The notes beneath the pieces are model-generated. The model had not been told where the DNA came from. It made no database searches and saw nothing but the letters and a program-made list of their open reading frames with translations. Made by a program: the position numbers and the translations under genes. A stretch of DNA of 64,000 bases from Winogradskyella vincentii (GTDB taxonomy: Bacteria; Bacteroidota; Bacteroidia; Flavobacteriales; Flavobacteriaceae), in the NCBI RefSeq assembly GCF_020166345.1, contig NZ_JAIUJS010000003.1, forward strand, positions 62,001 to 126,000, in the 5' to 3' direction. Positions 56,393-64,000 of this stretch are shown here, piece after piece. Within the stretch, counting starts at the first letter, position 1, and each line of letters begins with the position of its first letter.

Positions 56393-57352
56393 ATGCCTGT
56401 TTTAGAGTCAGAATACAAACCACCATTTTGGGCAAAGAAAAGCTTTGTCTCTACTGTTTTTTCAGGTTTGGCGAGACAGGTAAAGGGTTTAGAGCAAAAC
56501 AGGGAACGCCTAGAGCTTGAAGATGGTGACTTCATTGATTTAGATTGGAGTTATGCAAACAAACCGTCAAATAGGGTAATAATCGTATTGCATGGCCTTG
56601 AAGGTAATGCGCAACGACCGTATGTTACAGGTCCAGCAAAACTATTTAATGATAACGGTGTTGATGCTTGTGCTGTAAATTTCCGCGGTTGCAGTGGCGA
56701 GACAAATAGATTGTTTAGAAGTTACCATTCTGGTGCGACTGAAGATCTAGAAGCTGTAATTAGTCATATTTTAGAAAAGGATATTTATAAAGAGGTCTAT
56801 ATAAAGGGGATAAGTCTAGGTGCTAATATGGCACTGAAATATGCTGGAGAACGAGATGAAGTTCCAAAAGAATTAAAAGCAATTATAGCGGTTTCTGCGC
56901 CTTGTAGTTTAAAAGGGTCTTGTGATGAATTACTTAGTTTAAAGAATAAACATTACGCGATTAGGTTTTTAGATCACTTAAAGAAAAAGCTAAAGCCAAA
57001 ACTAAGTCAATTCCCTGAAAAATTGACTACTAAAGATTTTAATTCAATTAAAAGTTTAATAGATTTTGATCATATTTACACATCTAAAGCGCATGGTTTT
57101 TTAGATGCCTACGATTATTATGATAAAGCAAGTAGCCTTCAATTTTTACCAAATATTAAAGTACCTTCATTAATTATTAATGCACTAAATGACTCTTTTC
57201 TTTCGGCTGCCTGTTATCCTGTAAAGGAATCCAAGAATAATCCAAATGTATATTTAGAAATGCCCAAGTATGGAGGCCATGTTGGGTTTATTGATAAGAA
57301 CAATATTTACTACAACGAGAATAGAGCATTGGAGTTTGTAAATCAACTATAA
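56393..57352 (+). CDS. YheT-family alpha/beta hydrolase
   Basis: A 319-residue cytoplasmic hydrolase of the YheT/ABHD1 group. DFIDLDWSYA and VIIVLHGLEGNAQRPYVTGPAKLFNDNG form the oxyanion strand region, CAVNFRGCSGETNRLFRSYHSGATEDLEAVISHI is the YheT block, the nucleophile lies in IKGISLGANMALKYAGE, the aspartate in INALNDSFLSA, and the histidine in PKYGGHVGFIDK. Substrates of the family are unclear (esters in related proteins). It follows the CocE gene by 10 bases and precedes comM by 27, so the three may share a transcript. Confidence 0.88.
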   Translation: MPVLESEYKPPFWAKKSFVSTVFSGLARQVKGLEQNRERLELEDGDFIDLDWSYANKPSNRVIIVLHGLEGNAQRPYVTGPAKLFNDNGVDACAVNFRGCSGETNRLFRSYHSGATEDLEAVISHILEKDIYKEVYIKGISLGANMALKYAGERDEVPKELKAIIAVSAPCSLKGSCDELLSLKNKHYAIRFLDHLKKKLKPKLSQFPEKLTTKDFNSIKSLIDFDHIYTSKAHGFLDAYDYYDKASSLQFLPNIKVPSLIINALNDSFLSAACYPVKESKNNPNVYLEMPKYGGHVGFIDKNNIYYNENRALEFVNQL

Positions 57353-57379
57353 TTTGTAGATTTAGGCAAATTTATCTCT

Positions 57380-58918
57380 ATGCTCAAAAAAATATTTGGA
57401 AGCGCCGTATTTGGTGTTGAGGCTACAACAATCACAGTTGAGGTCAATGTTGATAAAGGAATCGGTTATCATCTTGTAGGTCTTCCGGATAATGCCATAA
57501 AAGAGAGCAATTATAGAATCGCTGCGGCACTTCAGAACAATGGTTATCGTATTCCTGGTAAAAAGATTACAATTAATATGGCACCAGCAGATCTTCGTAA
57601 AGAAGGATCGGCTTATGATTTAACACTGGCTATTGGAATCCTCACAGCCTCTAATCAAATAAAAGCAGAAGATCTTGGTGATTACCTTATCATGGGAGAA
57701 TTGTCCCTAGACGGTAGTTTACAACCTATTAAGGGGGCTTTGCCTATTGCGGTTAAAGCTAGGGAAGAAGGATTTAAAGGATTTATTCTTCCAAAGCAAA
57801 ATGCAAAAGAAGCCGCTATTGTAAATGATTTAAAAGTTTATGGTGTTGAGAATATTACTGAAGTTATAAATCATTTTGATAAAGGTGAATTAATTGAAGA
57901 GGTAATTGTAGACACTAGAGAGGAGTTTTATAAGAATTTGGATTTTCCTGAATTTGATTTTGCAGATGTTAAGGGACAAGAAAGTATTAAACGCTGTATG
58001 GAAATTGCCGCAGCAGGTGGCCATAATATAATATTAATAGGTCCACCAGGTTCTGGTAAAACCATGTTAGCAAAGCGATTACCAAGTATTTTACCACCAA
58101 TGACGTTGCATGAAGCTTTAGAAACCACCAAAATACATTCAGTTGTAGGTAGAGTTCAGGCACATGCTGGTTTAATGGCTCAACGTCCATTTAGAAGCCC
58201 ACATCATACCATATCTAATGTTGCACTTGTTGGGGGTGGGAGTTACCCGCAACCAGGAGAGATTTCATTAAGCCATAATGGTGTTCTGTTTTTAGACGAA
58301 TTACCAGAATTTAAGCGAGAAGTTTTGGAGGTTATGCGTCAACCTTTGGAAGATAGAGAGGTAACGATTAGCAGAGCTAAGTTTACTGTTACATACCCAT
58401 CATCGTTTATGTTGGTGGCCAGTATGAACCCAAGCCCAGGCGGTTATTTTAATGATCCTGATGCTCCTGTAACCTCTAGTCCTGCTGAAATGCAACGCTA
58501 TTTAAGTAAGATTTCGGGACCTTTGTTAGATCGTATAGATATACATATTGAAGTTACTCCAGTACCTTTTGAAAAGCTTTCAGATGACAGAAAAGGTGAA
58601 TCGTCAGTACAAATAAGGGAGCGAGTTACAAAAGCCAGAGATATTCAGACCAATCGTTTTAAAGCCTTAGAAAATGTGCACTACAATGCACAGATGAATA
58701 CCAAGCAAATACGAGAGTATTGCAAATTAGATGAGGCTTCATTACAATTATTAAAATCTGCTATGGAACGTTTAAATCTCTCAGCTAGGGCTTACGATAG
58801 AATCTTAAAAGTGGCTAGAACCATTGCCGATTTAGAAGGGTCTGACAGTGTTACAGGATCTCATATTAGTGAGGCTATACAGTATCGTAGTCTAGATCGT
58901 GAAGGTTGGTTGGGTTAG
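57380..58918 (+). CDS. comM: ComM/YifB Mg-chelatase-like AAA+ ATPase
   Basis: A 512-residue AAA+ ATPase. ComM is a hexameric helicase that promotes branch migration during natural transformation in several bacteria. Seen are the N-terminal Lon-like domain (VNVDKGIGYHLVGLPDNAIKESNYRIAAALQNNGYRIP, LRKEGSAYDLTLAIGIL), Walker A GPPGSGKTMLAKRLPSILPP, Walker B VLFLDELPEFKREVLEVMRQPLED, SFMLVASMNPSPGGYF, and the C-terminal Mg-chelatase bundle (LSARAYDRILKVARTIADLEGS). Full length and normal. Its last 4 bases overlap the convergent TPR gene. Confidence 0.93.
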   Translation: MLKKIFGSAVFGVEATTITVEVNVDKGIGYHLVGLPDNAIKESNYRIAAALQNNGYRIPGKKITINMAPADLRKEGSAYDLTLAIGILTASNQIKAEDLGDYLIMGELSLDGSLQPIKGALPIAVKAREEGFKGFILPKQNAKEAAIVNDLKVYGVENITEVINHFDKGELIEEVIVDTREEFYKNLDFPEFDFADVKGQESIKRCMEIAAAGGHNIILIGPPGSGKTMLAKRLPSILPPMTLHEALETTKIHSVVGRVQAHAGLMAQRPFRSPHHTISNVALVGGGSYPQPGEISLSHNGVLFLDELPEFKREVLEVMRQPLEDREVTISRAKFTVTYPSSFMLVASMNPSPGGYFNDPDAPVTSSPAEMQRYLSKISGPLLDRIDIHIEVTPVPFEKLSDDRKGESSVQIRERVTKARDIQTNRFKALENVHYNAQMNTKQIREYCKLDEASLQLLKSAMERLNLSARAYDRILKVARTIADLEGSDSVTGSHISEAIQYRSLDREGWLG

Positions 58919-61089
58919 TCACTTCTATTAAAGGTGTTACCTTCGAGTTCAGATTTCCTCCATTCTTCGTCTTCGATACTATATTGGTAAATAAAAGATT
59001 TAGTTGGTTTACCATTATATAGCTCAAAGGCAAAGTGATCTCCTATTTTTGTCAAATTCATATAACGGTTTTCACTGATGGGTAACAATTCTATTTTTGG
59101 AAATACCCGACCATTTTCCATTTGCTGTCGTTTGTAAAAGAGTTTACCATCTTCCATCCAGAATTTTCTTGGTCCATAAGTACCAACCACTTCATTTAAT
59201 TGTTTAAATAACGCTGTGGAATCTATACTTTTTACATAATTTATATATGCTAAAGCATCCTTTAAATAATAATGCTTTGGGTTGGTTTCAATGGCCTTTT
59301 CATAAGCTACTTTTGCACTGTCCAGCTGGTTGCTTTCTAACAAACGTTCTGATTGTAGAATGGAATCGTCCATTTTCCAAGACCAATCTTTATAATTCCT
59401 ATCTTTCCTATATTCAAAATGTTCAAAAATGTAGAATTCACCGATTTCATCTGGATAAAACTTTTTTAACACAGTCTTACCTGATGAAGCCGTTCCTCTT
59501 ACAATGATATTGTCTCCTGCGAGTATATAAGGCATAATGCTTTGATTAGACGTGTAATGTAAAAGTGTATTATTTTCTACCCAGATGGTGTAAGTTTGCT
59601 CAGAGTTATTAGATCTATAAAAGCCTTCAAACCTTTGTAATTTTTCATCTGTAGGTTTATTGTTCTTTAAATAAGATAAAGCTATATCATTTACCTTTGT
59701 CATTTTTTCCAAATCTGGATGAAGTAATTTGAACTTATCATGAATTTTTTGAGCCTCTTCAATATCGCCTTTTAGTATTAAGGGTCTCAATTTTAAATGA
59801 AAGACAGTTTCATCGTTAAGATCTGCTAAACTCACCAAATCTATTTGCTTAAGTATATAATCATAATCTTCACGTATTAAGGCCGCCTCAATTAATAAAG
59901 CTCCATTATTTACACTTTTTTTGTTTGCCCAAGCATCATACGCACGTTGTGTATAGGCTTTTAAATTTTTGGTTCTGCCGTAAATATTATATAAAATTCT
60001 GTTATAGGTGTCATCGCTGGGGTTCACTTCTAGTTGTAATTTCACCAGTTGTTCAGCATTATTATACTCATCATAGGCCAGATTTTTTAGGATGAGTGCT
60101 TCACCCTGTTTTTGCAAGGGTAGTCTCGAACGGTATTTATAGGCATTATCGGCGAGTAGTCTTTCTTCATATTTTCCTTGATTAAAGGTTAAGTTTCGTT
60201 TTCCATTTTCTAAATAAGCTAAGGCAAAGGTCTCATCTTCGAATACGGCATTGGTGTAATCCTTTTCTATAAAATACTCTATGGCCTTAAGTGAGGTGCT
60301 GGTAAACTCTTTTACATTAATATCTAAATATTTGGGTCTATTAAATTCCTTTGATGTAAAATTATCCGTGACAAATACCGATATATCATCAATAATATTT
60401 AACACATCCGTGCCTTTAAAGGTTTGTTGATTAATGATTTTTGCAGTTTTACTTTTTCTAATGAAGGCTGTTAGAATATAAGTACTGTCTTTAATTTCAA
60501 ATTCGCCATCTACATAATAATCATTAAAATAACCTGCTCCTCTTACTTTGTCTTGCGTGTTATTTGCATTAGCTACTTCGGGACTTAAATTTTTATTTTG
60601 TAGTAAATCCTCAACTAACAAATAGTTGATACCAAATTGTAACCATTGTTTGGAGCTGTCAACTTCCTTTGGTTTAAAAGGGAATACATAGAAACCAGTT
60701 CTAAATTCTTCTTTTGTGATCAATGCAGATCTTTTTTCGCCACTTTCAGTTTCGTAATCAATAGATTTTGTTGTTGCTCCTAAATCACTATTGCCAAAAC
60801 CTATATAGGTGACACCCATAATTAGCAAAATGTTTAAGGGGAAAATAATTTTTTCCCTTTTCTTAAGTATTAACTTATTAATACGGTCTTGGTTGTAAAA
60901 GTAAATTAGTAATGAAGGGATAATGCCAACAAAAATCCAGAGCAATAGGTCTACCCAATAGGGCGAAATACTGTAACGGTTTAGTGCCCAATCAACAAAT
61001 TGTAAGAAGGTCCAGGCTGCAACGAGATAGGCAGCTAAAAACTTTAAAGTGGTAAGCCATTTTTTCTGCTTACTTGGTTGGGTTGGCAT
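58915..61089 (-). CDS. Membrane-anchored TolB-N-like / TPR protein
   Basis: A 724-residue membrane protein of unknown role. Three hydrophobic segments lie at the N-terminus (LKFLAAYLVAAWTFLQFVDWAL, VDLLLWIFVGIIPSLLIYFY, FPLNILLIMGVTYIGFGNS). Next, FYVFPFKPKEVDSSKQWLQFGINYLLVEDLL resembles the TolB-N-like FPF...L..GI...L..DL fold seen in CadC-type and cyclase sensors. From about 265 it is all helical TPR-like pairs (VKLQLEVNPSDDTYNRILYNIYGRT, DSAKVAYEKAIETNPKHYYLKDALAYI), with a short beta insertion near 490-570. It lacks the DNA-binding or cyclase output of such sensors. Convergent overlap of 4 bases with comM. Confidence 0.7.
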   Translation of the reverse strand: MPTQPSKQKKWLTTLKFLAAYLVAAWTFLQFVDWALNRYSISPYWVDLLLWIFVGIIPSLLIYFYNQDRINKLILKKREKIIFPLNILLIMGVTYIGFGNSDLGATTKSIDYETESGEKRSALITKEEFRTGFYVFPFKPKEVDSSKQWLQFGINYLLVEDLLQNKNLSPEVANANNTQDKVRGAGYFNDYYVDGEFEIKDSTYILTAFIRKSKTAKIINQQTFKGTDVLNIIDDISVFVTDNFTSKEFNRPKYLDINVKEFTSTSLKAIEYFIEKDYTNAVFEDETFALAYLENGKRNLTFNQGKYEERLLADNAYKYRSRLPLQKQGEALILKNLAYDEYNNAEQLVKLQLEVNPSDDTYNRILYNIYGRTKNLKAYTQRAYDAWANKKSVNNGALLIEAALIREDYDYILKQIDLVSLADLNDETVFHLKLRPLILKGDIEEAQKIHDKFKLLHPDLEKMTKVNDIALSYLKNNKPTDEKLQRFEGFYRSNNSEQTYTIWVENNTLLHYTSNQSIMPYILAGDNIIVRGTASSGKTVLKKFYPDEIGEFYIFEHFEYRKDRNYKDWSWKMDDSILQSERLLESNQLDSAKVAYEKAIETNPKHYYLKDALAYINYVKSIDSTALFKQLNEVVGTYGPRKFWMEDGKLFYKRQQMENGRVFPKIELLPISENRYMNLTKIGDHFAFELYNGKPTKSFIYQYSIEDEEWRKSELEGNTFNRSD

Positions 61090-61244
61090 ATTAGGTGTTT
61101 AGATTAAATAAATCTATTAATTGTATACTTAGGTAACCACAATAAATATAAGGACTATTTGATTTATTTGTGTCCTGATGCTCTTAAAAGTTACATGGAT
61201 TTACAATTAATTGTATTTTTACTCTATATGTAAATCATACTTTT

Positions 61245-62357
61245 ATGGGTAAACTTCTTTCATTAATTGTCTTTTCGATATTTGTTATAAGTTGCAATAA
61301 TTCTGAAGACAAAAAAACATTGCCAAGCAATGTTGACGAAGTCATTATTGCTAAAACTCCAGTATTAAATTTAGAAGAAGCCAACCGTTTGGCCCAGTTG
61401 CCCTTACATTGTATGAATACCGAGTATCCCAACAAATTAAACCAAACCATAGGTGATGCTTCCGACTTAAAGACGCCAAAAGAATTGCATCCTGCATTTT
61501 ACGGTTGTTTCGATTGGCACTCTGCGGTACACGGCCATTGGAGTTTAGTATCGCTATTGAAACAATTTCCGGAAATAAACAACAAGACTGCTATTGAGCA
61601 AAAATTACTTCAAAATATATCCAAGGAAAATATTGAGCAAGAAATCCTATACTTCGAAGGGAAGCACAATAAATCTTTTGAGCGTACCTATGGTTGGGCA
61701 TGGCTTTTAAAATTGGCAGAAGAGTTGCATACTTGGGATAGTGATGTGGCCAGGCAACTACAATCTAATTTGCAACCAATGACAGATATGATTGTTGCTA
61801 AATATCTTGAGTTTTTACCTAAGCTTAATTATCCTATTCGTGTTGGTGAACATCCAAATACAGCATTCGGGCTGAGTTTTGCTTATGATTATGCCGTTAC
61901 CTTAGAACAGGACGAGTTAAAGACAATGATAGAAACGCGTGCTAGAGATTTCTATAGTAGCGATTCAAACTGTCCATTGCAATGGGAACCTAGTGGCTTT
62001 GATTTTTTATCCCCTTGTTTAGAGGAAGCGGCTTTAATGAAACGTGTGTTGTCAGCAGATGAATTCAAGACCTGGATTAATGATTTTATGCCTCAGTTAA
62101 TGGACAAATCATTTCATATTGAAACAGGAAAAGTTTCAGATAGAACCGATGGTAAGTTGGTTCACCTAGATGGCGTTAACTTTTCTAGAGCGTGGAGTTT
62201 AAACTATATTGCTAAAGGCTTACCGGATTACAAGCATTTAAGGAACCTCGCTAATGCACATATTAATTATTCATTACCAAGTATAGTAGGAGACAGTTAC
62301 GAAGGTGGCCATTGGCTTGGTAGTTTTGCAATTTATGCATTGAATTCTATCGAATAA
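61245..62357 (+). CDS. DUF2891 family lipoprotein
   Basis: A 370-residue lipoprotein (LIVFSIFVISCNNSED, Cys17). The body matches DUF2891: LHPAFYGCFDWHSAVHGHWSLVSLLKQFPE, ERTYGWAWLLKLAEELHTWD, YPIRVGEHPNTAFGLSFAYDYA, WEPSGFDFLSPCLEEAALM and SDRTDGKLVHLDGVNFSRAWSL, DSYEGGHWLGSFAIYAL. The fold is an alpha/alpha barrel like many glycoside-active enzymes, with conserved His, Asp and Glu that could be catalytic, but no activity is known. Its stop codon shares a base with the start of the Nramp-like gene, so they are translated together. Confidence 0.85.
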   Translation: MGKLLSLIVFSIFVISCNNSEDKKTLPSNVDEVIIAKTPVLNLEEANRLAQLPLHCMNTEYPNKLNQTIGDASDLKTPKELHPAFYGCFDWHSAVHGHWSLVSLLKQFPEINNKTAIEQKLLQNISKENIEQEILYFEGKHNKSFERTYGWAWLLKLAEELHTWDSDVARQLQSNLQPMTDMIVAKYLEFLPKLNYPIRVGEHPNTAFGLSFAYDYAVTLEQDELKTMIETRARDFYSSDSNCPLQWEPSGFDFLSPCLEEAALMKRVLSADEFKTWINDFMPQLMDKSFHIETGKVSDRTDGKLVHLDGVNFSRAWSLNYIAKGLPDYKHLRNLANAHINYSLPSIVGDSYEGGHWLGSFAIYALNSIE

Positions 62358-63583
62358 TGATAAAGAATTTCTTTAAAAATATTGGTCCTGGACCCTTGGT
62401 TGCAGCAGCCTTTATTGGTCCTGGAACCGTGACCTTATGTACTATAGCAGGTGCTAACTTTGGTTATGCTTTATTATGGGCAATGGTATTGTCAATAGTT
62501 GCAACTATCGTTTTGCAGGAAATGGCAGCAAGATTAGGTGTGATTTCTCAAAAGGGTTTATCTCAAGTTATTAGGGAGGAAATTAGAAACCCGCTTTTAA
62601 GAAATTTTGCAATTATATTGGTGATCAGTGCCATAGTAGTTGGTAACGCTGCCTATGAGGCTGGTAATATTAGTGGTGGCGTGTTAGGCTTGCAAACGCT
62701 GTTGGGAAATACTTATGTAGATATATTGGGTTTCCGGTTAGAAATTATGGCGCTTTTAATTGGCTTATGTGCATTTATATTGCTTTATATTGGTAATTAT
62801 AAAATTTTAGAAAGGGTTTTAGTTGGGCTTGTTATATTTATGAGTTTAGCATTCGTGACTACTGCCATCATCACTAAACCAAATATTGTTGAGGTGTTTA
62901 AAGGTGCTTTTATACCGAGTACACCATCTGAAAGCATACTAACGGTAATAGGGTTAATCGGTACAACGGTAGTGCCTTATAATTTGTTTCTACATGCTTC
63001 GTTGGCCAAAACAAAATGGAAACAAAAATCTGATTTAAGTTTTGCTAGAAAGGATACTATAATAGCCGTAATATTGGGTGGTTTGGTGTCTATGTGTATT
63101 ATTATTTCAGCAAGTGCTATTCAAGATCAAAGCATAAATAATGCTACTGATTTGGCTAAAGGGTTGGAACCACTTTTTGGTAGCTATGCTAAGTACTTTT
63201 TATCCATAGGTCTTTTTGCGGCAGGTATTACAAGTGCAATAACGGCACCTTTGGCTGCTGCATTTGTTGCTAGTGGATGTTTGGGTTGGGAATACAACTT
63301 AAAATCTACAAAGTTTAGAGTGGTTTGGATATTCATTTTAGCTTTAGGAGTAATATTTGCCTCAGTTGGTTTTAAATCTATTGAAGTTATAAAATTTGCT
63401 CAGGTTGCCAATGGGCTATTATTACCTGTAATTGCAGGTTTTTTACTCTGGGTTATGAATAAAACTGAAGTTTTAGGTAAGTACAAAAATTCTTTAATCC
63501 AGAATATTTTAGGGTTTGTTGTTGTCTTAATTGCAATCTTTTTAGGAGTAAAAGGAATAATGTCTGTATTTAATATGATTTAA
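62357..63583 (+). CDS. Nramp-like transporter lacking canonical metal ligands
   Basis: A 408-residue membrane protein with about eleven segments in the LeuT-like Nramp order. In true Nramp Mn2+/Fe2+ transporters, TM1 reads DPGN and TM6 reads MPH. Here TM1 is AAFIGPGTVTLC (Gly21, Thr24 in place of Asp and Asn) and TM6 is GTTVVPYNLFLH (Val206, Tyr208 in place of Met and His). All three metal contacts are gone. It overlaps the DUF2891 gene by 1 base and is 1 base before pxpA. Linkage to 5-oxoprolinase suggests a different substrate, perhaps 5-oxoproline or another small molecule. Confidence 0.85.
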   Translation: MIKNFFKNIGPGPLVAAAFIGPGTVTLCTIAGANFGYALLWAMVLSIVATIVLQEMAARLGVISQKGLSQVIREEIRNPLLRNFAIILVISAIVVGNAAYEAGNISGGVLGLQTLLGNTYVDILGFRLEIMALLIGLCAFILLYIGNYKILERVLVGLVIFMSLAFVTTAIITKPNIVEVFKGAFIPSTPSESILTVIGLIGTTVVPYNLFLHASLAKTKWKQKSDLSFARKDTIIAVILGGLVSMCIIISASAIQDQSINNATDLAKGLEPLFGSYAKYFLSIGLFAAGITSAITAPLAAAFVASGCLGWEYNLKSTKFRVVWIFILALGVIFASVGFKSIEVIKFAQVANGLLLPVIAGFLLWVMNKTEVLGKYKNSLIQNILGFVVVLIAIFLGVKGIMSVFNMI

Positions 63584-63584
63584 A

Positions 63585-64000
63585 ATGACTAAAACATATA
63601 GTGTTGACATTAACGCAGATTTAGGTGAGGGCATAGGTAATGAAGAAATGCTCATGCCATTTCTATCCTCTTGCAATATAGCTTGTGGTGGTCATGCTGG
63701 TGATAAATCAATAATACAAGAGGTTTTAAAACTCGCCAAGCAACATAATGTAAAAGTTGGTGCACATCCTTCATTTCCAGATCGCGAGAATTTTGGAAGA
63801 AAGATTATGGATATTGAGCCTAAAGATTTAAAAGTAAGCTTATTACAACAGATTCATGAATTAAAGAAATTGGCTGATGAATTGGGTCTTGAATTAAATC
63901 ATATAAAGCCACATGGTGCACTTTACAACTTAATAACCATTGACAAAGAAACTGCCAATATTGTAGTTGAAACTATAAAAGATCTTGATTTTGAAGTGAA
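63585..64000 (+). CDS. pxpA: 5-oxoprolinase subunit PxpA (LamB/YcsF family), 3' end cut off
   Basis: The ATG at 63585 opens a frame that runs off the right edge (138 residues seen of about 245). VDINADLGEGIGNEEMLMPFLSSCNIACGGHAGD is the LamB/YcsF signature, with the conserved Asp and His residues. GAHPSFPDRENFGRK and HIKPHGALYN follow. With PxpB and PxpC it hydrolyses 5-oxoproline to glutamate using ATP; those subunits would be expected to the right. It begins 1 base after the Nramp-like gene and is in the same operon. Confidence 0.93.
   Translation, partial: MTKTYSVDINADLGEGIGNEEMLMPFLSSCNIACGGHAGDKSIIQEVLKLAKQHNVKVGAHPSFPDRENFGRKIMDIEPKDLKVSLLQQIHELKKLADELGLELNHIKPHGALYNLITIDKETANIVVETIKDLDFEV

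Overview
The window looks like a chromosomal segment from a marine-type member of the Flavobacteriaceae (Bacteroidota). The DNA is AT-rich, and many lipoproteins are of Bacteroidota type (DUF6503, carboxypeptidase-regulatory-like domain, DUF5686). There is a bacillithiol-type YtxJ protein, and the promoters read TTG-N19-TAnnTTTG, the form used by the Bacteroidota primary sigma factor. The SRP RNA gene near 27.4 kb carries a textbook copy of that promoter (27389-27418) and calibrates the other promoter calls. I see no rRNA, tRNA, CRISPR array, insertion sequence or prophage. No gene-free stretch exceeds 300 bases; the longest, 10900-11192, holds a deoC promoter, an inverted repeat and a possible short transcript.

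Layout. 1-3.4 kb: 3'-truncated DUF5686 outer-membrane protein, smpB, DUF6503 lipoprotein. 3.4-8.4 kb: a tight leftward five-gene cluster (SDR, SMP-30 lactonase, GT2 glycosyltransferase, ATP-grasp ligase, SDR) with its own promoter and terminator. It is the most accessory-looking part and the best candidate for an undescribed pathway, possibly making an amino-acid-decorated sugar acid or glycan. 8.5-14.8 kb: secreted histidine-phosphatase fusion, deoCD nucleoside salvage, TraB/GumN lipoprotein-like protein, clpB. 15-31 kb: YtxJ, a duplicated C_GCAxxG_C_C protein, an extended RluA enzyme, fahA, glyA, several lipoproteins, a thioesterase, a TylF-like methyltransferase, glutamine cyclotransferase, SRP RNA, a transaldolase and a cysteine-less TlpA-like protein. 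31-44 kb: ABC-F protein, katG with an ankyrin partner, nhaC, a PLP lyase divergent from an Lrp regulator, a CPBP protease, a PAS-LuxR regulator and lpdA. 44-51.4 kb: DUF922 protease-like lipoprotein, an ECF sigma factor with a 57-residue partner and an MscS-like channel, a DEAD-box helicase, pabB and a degenerate sigma-like protein. 51.5-59 kb: tilS-ade, CocE/S15 hydrolase, YheT hydrolase, comM. 59-64 kb: TPR membrane protein, then DUF2891-Nramp-like-pxpA, which runs off the right edge.

How the genes work together. deoC and deoD share one transcript for deoxynucleoside breakdown. katG and its ankyrin protein form a peroxide-defence pair behind an OxyR-like half-site. The PLP lyase is probably controlled by the divergent Lrp protein. 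The sigma factor, its small overlapping partner and the channel look like one envelope-stress unit with an ECF-type promoter. The Nramp-like transporter beside pxpA has lost every canonical metal ligand and may move something other than Mn2+ or Fe2+. Several leftward genes end in hairpin terminators that lie inside the 3' coding end of the convergent neighbour. Function calls rest on motif and family recognition by eye; no database search was run.
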